A stretch of DNA of 64,000 bases. Source: VRUE01 sp963715455. GTDB taxonomy: Bacteria; Actinomycetota; Thermoleophilia; Solirubrobacterales; 70-9. The stretch is from positions 930,001 to 994,000 of the forward strand of contig OY970245.1 in assembly GCA_963715455.1 (NCBI GenBank). The letters run 5' to 3'. The first letter of the stretch is position 1; every line of letters starts with the position of its first letter. Positions 1 to 5,701 of this stretch are shown here, one piece after another. Position numbers and translations under genes: made by a program. The notes beneath the pieces are model-generated. The model ran no database searches. It was not told where the DNA came from and saw only the letters and a list, made by a program, of their open reading frames with translations.

Positions 1-211
1 CGACAAGGACGACCGTCACCGATGAGCCCTTCATCTGTTCGTCGATCCAGTTCTGGATTGCCGTGTCGCCCTTCTTCTTAATCTGCTCCCATTCTGCCTT
101 GTCGTAAAAGGGGGTCTTGTCGTAGCTATCGATCGCTTGGCTATTCCGGACGATCGATACGCGCCAATTGTCGCGGTCGTAGTGGAAGCTAAAAAAGACT
201 CCTCTTGCCAT
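1..211 (-). CDS. TIR-like (ThsB/DUF1863-type) domain protein, N-terminal 70 residues, cut by window edge
   Basis: The minus strand opens with ATG at 211, preceded by AAGGAAGAGCT as ribosome site, and runs off the window after 70 codons. The start MARGVFFSFHYDRDNWRVS, followed by a VRNS stretch, a KKGD-AIQ-WID segment and TVVLV, matches my memory of the N-terminus of the TIR-like domain family (PF08937/DUF1863) used by Thoeris ThsB proteins. Family knowledge: these domains make or bind NAD-derived nucleotides in anti-phage defence. It is divergent from the HIT gene and lies downstream, on the same strand, of the membrane protein at 734-1174. The catalytic glutamate and C-terminus are outside the window, so activity cannot be judged. 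Confidence 0.8.
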   Translation of the reverse strand, partial: MARGVFFSFHYDRDNWRVSIVRNSQAIDSYDKTPFYDKAEWEQIKKKGDTAIQNWIDEQMKGSSVTVVLV

Positions 212-286
212 AGCTCTTCCTTTCAGGTGGCCCGTGATTAGTTCTTGAACGCTCGACCGAGATCATCCCTACGATCTAGAGTCAAG

Positions 287-751
287 ATGGGTGCCTCGAT
301 GGAAACTGCGAAGAAAACCTGTCCGTTTTGCGCAATTGCCGCCAACGAAGACACAGATGTCGAGGTCATCTACGAGGGGAAGGAGATGCTTGCCTTCTTC
401 CCAGAGTCGCCGGCGACGCCCGGGCATACGTTGATCATTCCGCGTGATCACGTGACCGATTTTTGGAACGCAGATCTGCCGCTAGTCGAAGAGCTATCTG
501 CGGTTGCAGTTCGAATCGGCCGAGCAATCGATGCAGCCTTGAAGCCGGAAGGAATGAATCTGATCACGTCTGCGGGAGAGGTGGCGGAACAGACTGTCTT
601 TCACTTGCATCTGCATCTGGTTCCCCGGTGGAGAGACGACGAACTCGATATCTGGCCGCCCAAGAAGGGGATGGAGCGTGAGGTGAGGGAGGATCTAGGC
701 AGGTCCGTCCGTGCTGTCCTTGGATCAGGATGTCTAGATCAAGAAGGATGA
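287..751 (+). CDS. HIT-family nucleotide hydrolase/transferase
   Basis: A histidine-triad protein of about 154 residues. It has the zinc-type CPFC pair near the N-terminus and the catalytic HLHLHLVPR (HxHxH) near residue 110. The family hydrolyses or transfers nucleoside phosphates such as AMP-lysine, ADP-ribose-like dinucleotides or Ap4A. ATG at 287 or 299 is the likely start; a TTG at 245 is possible, and none has a clear Shine-Dalgarno site. The 3' end overlaps the opposing membrane-protein gene by 18 bases. It lies between that gene and the TIR-like gene on the opposite strand, so it could metabolise a TIR-made signal, but that is inference. Confidence 0.85.
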   Translation: MGASMETAKKTCPFCAIAANEDTDVEVIYEGKEMLAFFPESPATPGHTLIIPRDHVTDFWNADLPLVEELSAVAVRIGRAIDAALKPEGMNLITSAGEVAEQTVFHLHLHLVPRWRDDELDIWPPKKGMEREVREDLGRSVRAVLGSGCLDQEG

Positions 752-1174
752 GACTAGGACGCCGAGGGCGAGTGCTCCGTAAAAGGACAACAAGGTCAAG
801 CTAGTTACGGCACCTCCCCAAGACAGTTCCCATCGCTGATTCTCATGGCATTCGTCAAGAAATGACTTACCGGTGGCACCCATAAAGAATGGCTCAATCC
901 TTGGATCGAGCTTCCGAACTCGATCACCGAGTACTCGAAACCGCCGCTCTGCCCGCAAGAAATAGCCATCGAGACCCCAGAAAATGAGCGTCGAGAAGAC
1001 GCCGACCCGGGCGAAGGAACAATCCTCAGCATTAACAGCAAGTCCCACAAATGCGCTGGCAAGCGTCACGGTCCATCCCTTGATCAAGAAGCCATTGCCG
1101 CCCAACCGCGCGATGACCGACTGGATCATCTCCAAGTGCTTAACCCGCTGATCCTCGAATGCCTGGTAATCCAT
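734..1174 (-). CDS. small membrane protein, SLATT-like architecture, partner of the TIR-like gene
   Basis: A 146-residue protein. It starts with a soluble helix (EDQRVKHLEMIQSVIARLG), then a membrane hairpin (about residues 28-70), a cytosolic stretch with LDGYFLRAERRF just after the second membrane helix, and a C-terminal hydrophobic helix. I recall this family mainly as an unnamed neighbour of TIR-like (DUF1863) genes. The helix, TM hairpin, helix layout resembles the SLATT class of nucleotide-sensing membrane effectors, but I cannot confirm family membership. Inference: a pore-forming effector switched on by a TIR product. It is upstream of the TIR gene on the same strand, with the HIT gene opposing between them. 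Confidence 0.75.
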   Translation of the reverse strand: MDYQAFEDQRVKHLEMIQSVIARLGGNGFLIKGWTVTLASAFVGLAVNAEDCSFARVGVFSTLIFWGLDGYFLRAERRFRVLGDRVRKLDPRIEPFFMGATGKSFLDECHENQRWELSWGGAVTSLTLLSFYGALALGVLVSSFLI

Positions 1175-1209
1175 CGCGAATAGCCGGTCTCTTGCTGCGA
1201 GTTCCTTGG

Positions 1210-1437
1210 CTAGGCGCTGCGCAGAAGCTGGGAGACGACCTCGCCGGGCTGCTGGCCCCGCTCGGTGGCGATTCGCTCTAGGCGCTTGGCGTCGTCGCCC
1301 TCGACGCTCACGATGATCGAGAGCTTTGCGTCGGGATTGCCTTCGTGTATCTCGACCTGATCGGAGCGGGCGCGATCAATCTCAGCGTCGAAGTCGCCAG
1401 GCTGAGGATCGGGGTCTGTCCAGGGAGCTTTTCCCAT
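1210..1437 (-). CDS. ribbon-helix-helix-like antitoxin
   Basis: A 75-residue protein with an acidic N-terminus. The C-terminal half has the strand-helix pattern of a CopG/RHH fold (KLSIIVSVEGDDAKRLERIA, then a turn and a helix GEVVSQLLRSA). It starts one base after the stop of the upstream toxin-like gene (TGACATG), so the pair is one transcript. Family knowledge: such proteins bind a partner toxin and repress their own promoter. Start ATG 1437. Confidence 0.65.
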   Translation of the reverse strand: MGKAPWTDPDPQPGDFDAEIDRARSDQVEIHEGNPDAKLSIIVSVEGDDAKRLERIATERGQQPGEVVSQLLRSA

Positions 1438-1438
1438 G

Positions 1439-1723
1439 TCAACTGATGATTCTACGCTCGCGCTCGGTGGCGGTCCAGCCGGTAACGATTAGCCACGACG
1501 TTGGGTCGACGGTGCGCTCGATAACGAGCGTGAGGGCGCGACCGCCATCGGTATGGCCGGAGAGCAGCAGCCGCTCACCCTCTTGACCTCCGCTGTGGGG
1601 ATTGCGAACGATCGCATGGCGATTGCGCGGCAGCTGCTCGGCCTCGGCCGTCGAGATTCCCCGCGCGCCGAGCTTGACGCGGGCAGCATCGGTGGCGAGC
1701 AGCTCGGCAATTGCGTCGGGCAT
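1439..1723 (-). CDS. BrnT/DUF4258-like type II toxin
   Basis: A 94-residue basic protein. The pattern RGIS near residue 22, then R-x-RLLLSGHTDGGRALTLVIE, then WLIVTGWTATERERR, follows the BrnT/DUF4258 layout (GxTxxGRxLxVV then the C-terminal helix). These are RelE-fold ribonuclease toxins. The gene order toxin then antitoxin is that of brnTA. The sequence is diverged and I could not align it, so DUF4258 without proven toxicity is the alternative. It lies in the same accessory island as the TIR cassette. Confidence 0.65.
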   Translation of the reverse strand: MPDAIAELLATDAARVKLGARGISTAEAEQLPRNRHAIVRNPHSGGQEGERLLLSGHTDGGRALTLVIERTVDPTSWLIVTGWTATERERRIIS

Positions 1724-1812
1724 TTGTCGATGTCTATCGGACGGTTCCGACAGCTAAGGGGCGTAAACCGACGAAACGTTTACGCTGCCCTTCCAGCTAG
1801 CCTTACGTGCCT

Positions 1813-1959
1813 ATGGACCCCCGCACTCCAAAGCAAAAAAGAGACACGGCCAAGGGCGAGTTGAAGTCCGGGTTGCCGGGCACGCCAGAGGAATTGCGAC
1901 GGCAGATTCGCAGAGCCATGAAGCAGCATGCCGAGACGTTGCGTCGGCTCGGCGAGTAA
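1813..1959 (+). CDS. small basic hypothetical protein, 48 residues
   Basis: ATG at 1813 to TAA at 1957-1959. The product is rich in K, R, E and Q, with MDPRTPKQKRDTAKGELKSG then an amphipathic helix ending LRRLGE. I recognise no family. It lies just upstream of the broken winged-helix gene on the same strand and may share its transcript. No strong ribosome site is visible, so it could be chance. Confidence 0.3.
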   Translation: MDPRTPKQKRDTAKGELKSGLPGTPEELRRQIRRAMKQHAETLRRLGE

Positions 1960-1974
1960 GGCATGACCTGTCTT

Positions 1975-1998
1975 GTTTCACGTATCGAAACATGAAAC
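1975..1998 (+). promoter_or_regulatory. inverted repeat just before the winged-helix gene, possible operator
   Basis: GTTTCA at 1975-1980 is mirrored by TGAAAC at 1993-1998, and GTTTC/GAAAC also pairs at 1975-1979/1987-1991. The dyad sits 3 bases before the ATG of the downstream regulator, a usual place for autoregulation. No binding data are available. Confidence 0.4.
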
Positions 1999-2001
1999 GC
2001 C

Positions 2002-2549
2002 ATGCTGAAGGGGCAAGACGTGGTTGTGCTGCTGAAGTTGCTTGATCCGGCCGAGTCGCCTCCAGTGCGAGACCTTGCGAGTGGGCTTGGCTTCGATGTC
2101 GCGGGTACGCATCGGGCGATGCGCCGCCTTGGCGAAGCGGGCCTTACTCGGAGGAGCGTCGGCGGGTCCACGAGCCGCATGCTGAAGAGTTCCTCGTCCA
2201 TGCGGTCAAGTTCAGCTTCCCGGCGAAATTGGGTTCTGAAGTCCCGGGGGTTCCGACATCATGGGCTGCTGAACCGCTGAAGGGGGAGCTCGCCGATTAC
2301 GCGGGGCTGCCGGTGGTATGGCCCTACGCCATGGGCAAGGTAAGGGGCCTCGCGTTGGAGCCGCTCCATCCGATGGTGGCCAAGGCGGCGCTCGCGGATC
2401 CCGAGTTGTGGCAGCGCTTGGCACTGGTGGATGCGCTGCGAAGCAATGACGGCGCCCGTGTCAGGCGGTTGGCGGAGAAACTCCTGGGGGAGTCGATCGC
2501 GATCGCGACTATGGCGAGACGATCAAGGACGGAAAGCCAGCCTGTTTGA
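2002..2549 (+). pseudogene. winged-helix/MarR-like regulator broken by one frameshift
   Basis: The first frame (ATG 2002) gives MLKGQDVVVLLKLLDPAESP and a helix-turn-helix ending RRLGEAGL. It then slips into a meaningless tail near 2150. The reading frame one step over continues sensibly (EERRRVHEPHAEEFLVHAVK, then FPAKLGSEVPGVPTSWAAEP, LADPELWQRLALVDALR) to the stop at 2547-2549. Joining the two by restoring one base near 2148-2152 gives one protein of about 182 residues. I recall intact relatives beside nucleotidyltransferase or AbiE-like genes. Either decay inside the island or a sequencing error; the data do not decide. Confidence 0.7.
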
Positions 2550-2557
2550 CGGCTTCC

Positions 2558-2660
2558 TGGGGCAACAAATGGGGCAACATGCCCCACAGATCCCAGCCGA
2601 TCCCAGCGGGACCCGATTCGCCCCAAACCGCTTGAAACCGCGCCCCACGTAGCCCAGCCG
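2558..2660 (+). repeat. element right-end repeat, copy A (12-base-period TGGGGCAA)
   Basis: TGGGGCAA occurs at 2558 and 2570 (12-base period), followed by the inverted TGCCCCA at 2580-2586 and a tail with CTTGAAACCG and CCCCACGTAG. About 100 bases of this recur at 61498-61610 and 63771-63870, each time just upstream of a tRNA 3' fragment. The likely role is arm-type integrase binding sites, or the conserved 3' end of an integrase gene. Here it marks the right end of the element holding the TIR cassette. Confidence 0.75.
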
Positions 2661-2670
2661 ATCCAGCGGC

Positions 2671-2719
2671 TCGGGCTACGAAACCGAAGGTCACAGGTTC
2701 GAATCCTGTCAGGCGCGTT
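2671..2719 (+). repeat. tRNA-Arg(ACG) 3' half, attachment site copy 1
   Basis: The segment holds an anticodon-loop-like CTACGAA, then GAAGGTC, a T arm (ACAGG-TTCGAAT-CCTGT) and a 3' acceptor strand CAGGCGC with discriminator G. There is no 5' half, so it is not a functional tRNA. Bases 2692-2719 are identical to 5587-5614. Integrases that use tRNA 3' ends leave exactly such copies at the far end of the element; the intact tRNA-Arg should lie to the left of the window. Confidence 0.8.
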
Positions 2720-3112
2720 TCTAAGCCCTTTGTAGAGCCGAAAGTCGGAAGTGGTTTTAAGGCCCTTCCTGCTTTGGCTTTACAGCTCGAATCCTAGACA
2801 TAGATAGCGACTCGCTTGCAGCACAAATCTATCCCCGAGCGGCGGCATAGATCCGATCACTCCGGATTGGCAGCATCCTCACGTCGTCCCTAGAGCGACC
2901 CCGCATGAGCCACCCCGCGTCAGCCGCGCGGGGCGATGGTGCGGAGCTTCGACATCTTTTGAGTGGCTGATGACTTTCGGGCTCATGCTCGTGTTCGATC
3001 TCGGCAGCAGCGAGCCATCGGCATTTCCATCCTTGGCGGTGCACCTTCTGGGCACTGCGAGCTGTAGCCTTCTAGGCCTAAAATGTCTAATGTCGCTGAT
3101 CGATCAGCATAA
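2720..3112. other. non-coding stretch after the tRNA-Arg fragment
   Basis: About 390 bases with no convincing gene. Short frames on both strands lack ribosome sites and have unnatural composition. No TGGGGCAA repeat is present where the tRNA-fMet elements have one (about 74 bases past the tRNA end), so this element is of a different kind or has lost that end. Confidence 0.5.
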
Positions 3113-3316
3113 ATGTCTGTATTACTTCAGTTCATGGGCGGCGATGAGATCGAGCTCACCGTTGATCCGGCAGGATGGAAGGACGCCTTTCAAAAGGCGC
3201 TTCGCAATAGCGAACCTCTAGAAGTTCGCGATGTACAGGGGAAGAGACTGGGGATCAATCCTCATGCTGTTCTCTACTGGACGTTGGGTCCCGAGGACTC
3301 CGACGTACCCGCTTAA
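3113..3316 (+). CDS. small hypothetical protein, 67 residues
   Basis: ATG at 3113. The product has a natural-looking fold pattern of beta strands around one helix: MGGDEIELTVDPAGWKDAF, then LEVRDVQGKRLGINPHAVLY. I do not recognise a named family. It overlaps the 3' end of the opposing membrane-protein gene by 62 bases. It lies in the 2.9 kb segment between the two tRNA-Arg 3' copies, so it is accessory. Confidence 0.5.
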   Translation: MSVLLQFMGGDEIELTVDPAGWKDAFQKALRNSEPLEVRDVQGKRLGINPHAVLYWTLGPEDSDVPA

Positions 3317-3548
3317 AGCCTCCTTCTAGCGACTTTTCGCTCTTGCGAAAAGAGCCGCCTATCCAGATGCCTGCACCTTTGAAAGCAAAGCGACCAGTCA
3401 TTCGTGGGGAGACGGCACAGAAGATTGCCCCGGCGAGGCCAAATGGGACGAGCCACGTTGAGCTACCTGAAATCAGGGGGATCAAGACCACGGCAGAGCA
3501 GAGCAGGATCAGATAGTCGGTACGAACCGATGACTCCCTGTTGTTCAT
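3255..3548 (-). CDS. small two-helix membrane protein, 97 residues
   Basis: ATG at 3548. Two clear hydrophobic segments (YLILLCSAVVLIPLISG, about residues 12-28, and WLVPFGLAGAIFCAVS, about 32-47) are followed by a basic cytosolic tail. No family recognised. The overlap with the opposing small gene means one of the two may be false; this one has the stronger membrane signature. Confidence 0.45.
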   Translation of the reverse strand: MNNRESSVRTDYLILLCSAVVLIPLISGSSTWLVPFGLAGAIFCAVSPRMTGRFAFKGAGIWIGGSFRKSEKSLEGGFKRVRRSPRDPTSSREQHED

Positions 3549-3820
3549 CGTGGCTGTAGACGCACAGGTACTCTGGAATTACTGTCTAGAAACAGCAATG
3601 TGCCCGGTGAAATGTCTACCACCTTTAAGGGAACCTTGCCGCTTTTTAACCGACAAAGTTCAAAGTGCTGCTACCTAATTTTTGGTAGCCCAGAGCGGAC
3701 TGCCCGATAACTCCCTGCAAAGCCTTGATCTAATTTCTCTTACTAGTTAACGATCCCCTTGTAATAACGCGCAAAGGGTTGAGAGAAATGCAGCTGCGTC
3801 TAGGGTGGAGAGTGCGTGCA
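3549..3820. other. AT-richer intergenic stretch
   Basis: About 270 bases of unusually low GC for this window, with several T and A runs and no gene I can support. It probably holds the promoter of the minus-strand gene ending at 3548. Confidence 0.4.
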
Positions 3821-4462
3821 TCAGGATTCGTCGGGCGGCAGGAACCCCTCTTCTGGCCGACCTCGGCGACTGCGCTCAAAGCCCAACAACGCAACCACGG
3901 TGGGAATTCCCTCTTCGCCGGTTTTTTCCATGCGTTTCTCGCTCTTGGCTTTGATCTCTAGAAATCGGGCGTACCGCGTCTCGAGCTCCTTTGCCAGTTC
4001 CCGTCTTCCCTCGGCATCGAGGTCCATGGCATCCCAAAGCAGCCACGCATCCTCATCCGCTTTGAGCTTGCCCGCCTGAAAGGAGGCCATCGCCTCGGCC
4101 ATGATCGCCTGGATGATCAGTCCAATGATCTCGTGACGATCGTCGGGTGACATTGCCCGATAGGCCTTGTCGCTGATGAAAGGCATCGTGACAGCGCGAT
4201 AAAAGTGCTCAGTGAAGTTGCCGACCGTCTCCGTGCCAGCGGCCTCGATGCATCCGGCCTCAAAGAGGCTGCGGACGTGATTGCCGACCAATCGCACGTC
4301 CGCGTCAAGCATCTTGGCGATTTCGCTGACGCTGTAGGTGCCCTCGGCCAAGATCGCCAAAGCGTCAAGTCGGATCCGGTGACCGACCGCAAAAAGAACT
4401 GCCTCATCTATTGGTCGAGTGCGCTCCGAGGGCGGCTTTCGGGCTGCACTTGCGTCATCCAA
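3821..4462 (-). CDS. ArsR-like winged-helix transcriptional regulator
   Basis: A 213-residue protein. Residues about 18-85 form a winged helix (FAVGHRIRLDALAILAEG, then a recognition segment SVSEIAKMLDADVRLVGNHV and LFEAGCIE). The C-terminal part is helical (DAEGRRELAKELETRYARFL) and probably dimerises or binds a ligand. This layout is common in actinobacterial ArsR/GntR-like regulators of unknown effector. It stands alone on the minus strand inside the 2.9 kb accessory segment. Confidence 0.75.
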   Translation of the reverse strand: MDDASAARKPPSERTRPIDEAVLFAVGHRIRLDALAILAEGTYSVSEIAKMLDADVRLVGNHVRSLFEAGCIEAAGTETVGNFTEHFYRAVTMPFISDKAYRAMSPDDRHEIIGLIIQAIMAEAMASFQAGKLKADEDAWLLWDAMDLDAEGRRELAKELETRYARFLEIKAKSEKRMEKTGEEGIPTVVALLGFERSRRGRPEEGFLPPDES

Positions 4463-4628
4463 TGGCGATCTTCTCCTCTGACAGGTGACAACTCTAGGCG
4501 CCGGAGACTAGGCACGAGCTAGGCGATTCGTTTAGCGGCGGCCACCCTTGTGCCAGGTTTTTCCCAAATAGTCAATTTTTTCTTATCATTGTCATTTCGA
4601 CCGACGCCAGATGAGGAGGTGATAGGAG

Positions 4629-4688
4629 ATGAAAATCAAATCGGTGAGCCCGATAGCTGCGAGCGTGCAGGTCCTCAAGCACCGCTAG
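4629..4688 (+). CDS. possible 19-residue peptide with a near-ideal ribosome site
   Basis: ATG at 4629 follows AGGAGGTGATAGGAG, one of the best Shine-Dalgarno sites in the window. The frame encodes only MKIKSVSPIAASVQVLKHR before TAG at 4686. A 12-base-pair hairpin (4696-4726) starts 7 bases after the stop. The AT-rich run at 4558-4600 may be its promoter. No modifying enzyme or transporter is adjacent, so a toxin-like peptide, a leader peptide or chance are all open. Confidence 0.35.
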   Translation: MKIKSVSPIAASVQVLKHR

Positions 4689-4695
4689 CTGAGCG

Positions 4696-4726
4696 TCCAC
4701 GGGGGGTTAGCTGGACCCTCCGTGGA
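4696..4726 (+). terminator. strong hairpin after the small peptide frame
   Basis: TCCACGGGGGGT at 4696-4707 pairs with ACCCTCCGTGGA at 4715-4726: twelve pairs including one G-U, with a 7-base loop. No T run follows, so termination is only likely, and the hairpin could have another role. Confidence 0.5.
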
Positions 4727-4788
4727 TTGCATGGAATCTGAGAGCGTAGCGGGGCTCTTGAATAGAAGAACTACTTGTTCTTGATGAC

Positions 4789-5520
4789 GTGTACAAAGGG
4801 AATCGCCTGGGGGATTTTTCTGATCGTCATGCGCTCACAATAGTGATGCACGTCGAGGTGGTTGATCCAGTCGAAGATGAGACGCAGCTCAATGATCGGA
4901 TCTTTGAATCAATCAACGCATGGCTGGAAGGAGATCCTGTAGCCCGTGCAACCACTGAAAAGTGGGGAGTACCGCTTAGAACCAAGGACGCAGCCGAGCT
5001 CGAATTTAGGGAGCGCTATCTAGAGCAGGCAGCACACGCTGTCCGGATCGGACAGCCTGTTTACCCATATCCCGGAATGATGGTGTGTCACTCGGGTAGA
5101 ACGTCGAACAGGCCGAGATGCGGCAGAGTTCTTAACTATGCCGAAGAGATGTGGTACACAATCAACAGTCTTGCTCTGCTGGCTGAACTCGCCTTCTCCG
5201 ACAACCTGACTTATGTAGTCGAGGGTGTCCGGATCACTGATACCGCTGGCGAACACCTTGGCGCGGTGGTTGTTGACGATCGTTTGCGCGCGCTTGCCGT
5301 AGCGGGCGACGACTTGGGTCAGATCCTGGAAGACCGTGAGAGGTTGGATGCCCTTGCCGGCGCCGGTCGAGGCGAGCCCGTCCAGCTCGGGAAGGGCGGC
5401 GATGTTCGCCGCCCATCAAGGACGATCAACAACGGCGGGTGGCGAGGACCGGCCCGTCCCACTCCAAGATGGAGGGGATGGCTTGTAGGCGCTCCCTGTT
5501 TGGTATCAGCGTGGCGGTAA
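4789..5520 (+). CDS. hypothetical protein, doubtful beyond its first 150 residues
   Basis: A frame opening at GTG 4789 (first ATG 4846). The N-terminal part looks natural: acidic and helical, with LNDRIFESINAWLEGDPVAR and LEFRERYLEQAAHAVRIGQP. From about 5200 the frame runs antisense to a recognisable VirD4/TraG fragment and becomes low-complexity. The real gene is therefore probably a truncated hypothetical whose 3' end was replaced at a junction with the TraG remnant. No family recognised. Confidence 0.35.
   Translation: MYKGNRLGDFSDRHALTIVMHVEVVDPVEDETQLNDRIFESINAWLEGDPVARATTEKWGVPLRTKDAAELEFRERYLEQAAHAVRIGQPVYPYPGMMVCHSGRTSNRPRCGRVLNYAEEMWYTINSLALLAELAFSDNLTYVVEGVRITDTAGEHLGAVVVDDRLRALAVAGDDLGQILEDRERLDALAGAGRGEPVQLGKGGDVRRPSRTINNGGWRGPARPTPRWRGWLVGAPCLVSAWR
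5185..5460 (-). pseudogene. VirD4/TraG-type coupling protein fragment with frameshift
   Basis: Minus-strand translation gives PPLLIVLD (Walker B) in one frame, then ANIAALPELDGLASTGAGKG, LTVFQDLTQVVARYGKRA and NNHRAKVFASGISDPDTLDY in another. This is the well-known core of conjugative type IV coupling ATPases. Restoring one A after the Walker B aspartate (GAT-GAG-GCG) rejoins the frames. Both the N-terminal ATPase part and the C-terminus are missing. It shows that a conjugative element once occupied this site, just inside the second tRNA-Arg 3' copy. Confidence 0.8.
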
Positions 5521-5586
5521 CCGAAGTCCGATCCTCGATCTTTTCGAGCCACTAGGGGCCTAGCTGATTCGAGGACGGGATCGGAA

Positions 5587-5614
5587 CACAGGTTCGAATC
5601 CTGTCAGGCGCGTT
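5587..5614 (+). repeat. tRNA-Arg 3' end, attachment site copy 2
   Basis: 28 bases identical to 2692-2719, covering the T arm and 3' acceptor strand. The anticodon half is absent. It bounds the 2.9 kb accessory segment on the chromosomal side. Confidence 0.8.
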
Positions 5615-5701
5615 CGTGCAATCCCGTTTGGGAGCGGGTTGCGACCGCACAAGGTTTTTCGGTTGAACTGGCAGAACTGAGTTTTTATACAGTCCGCGCC
5701 A

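Noticed and set aside
2671..2719. Functional tRNA-Arg
   Set aside because: The 5' acceptor, D arm and a paired anticodon stem are missing.
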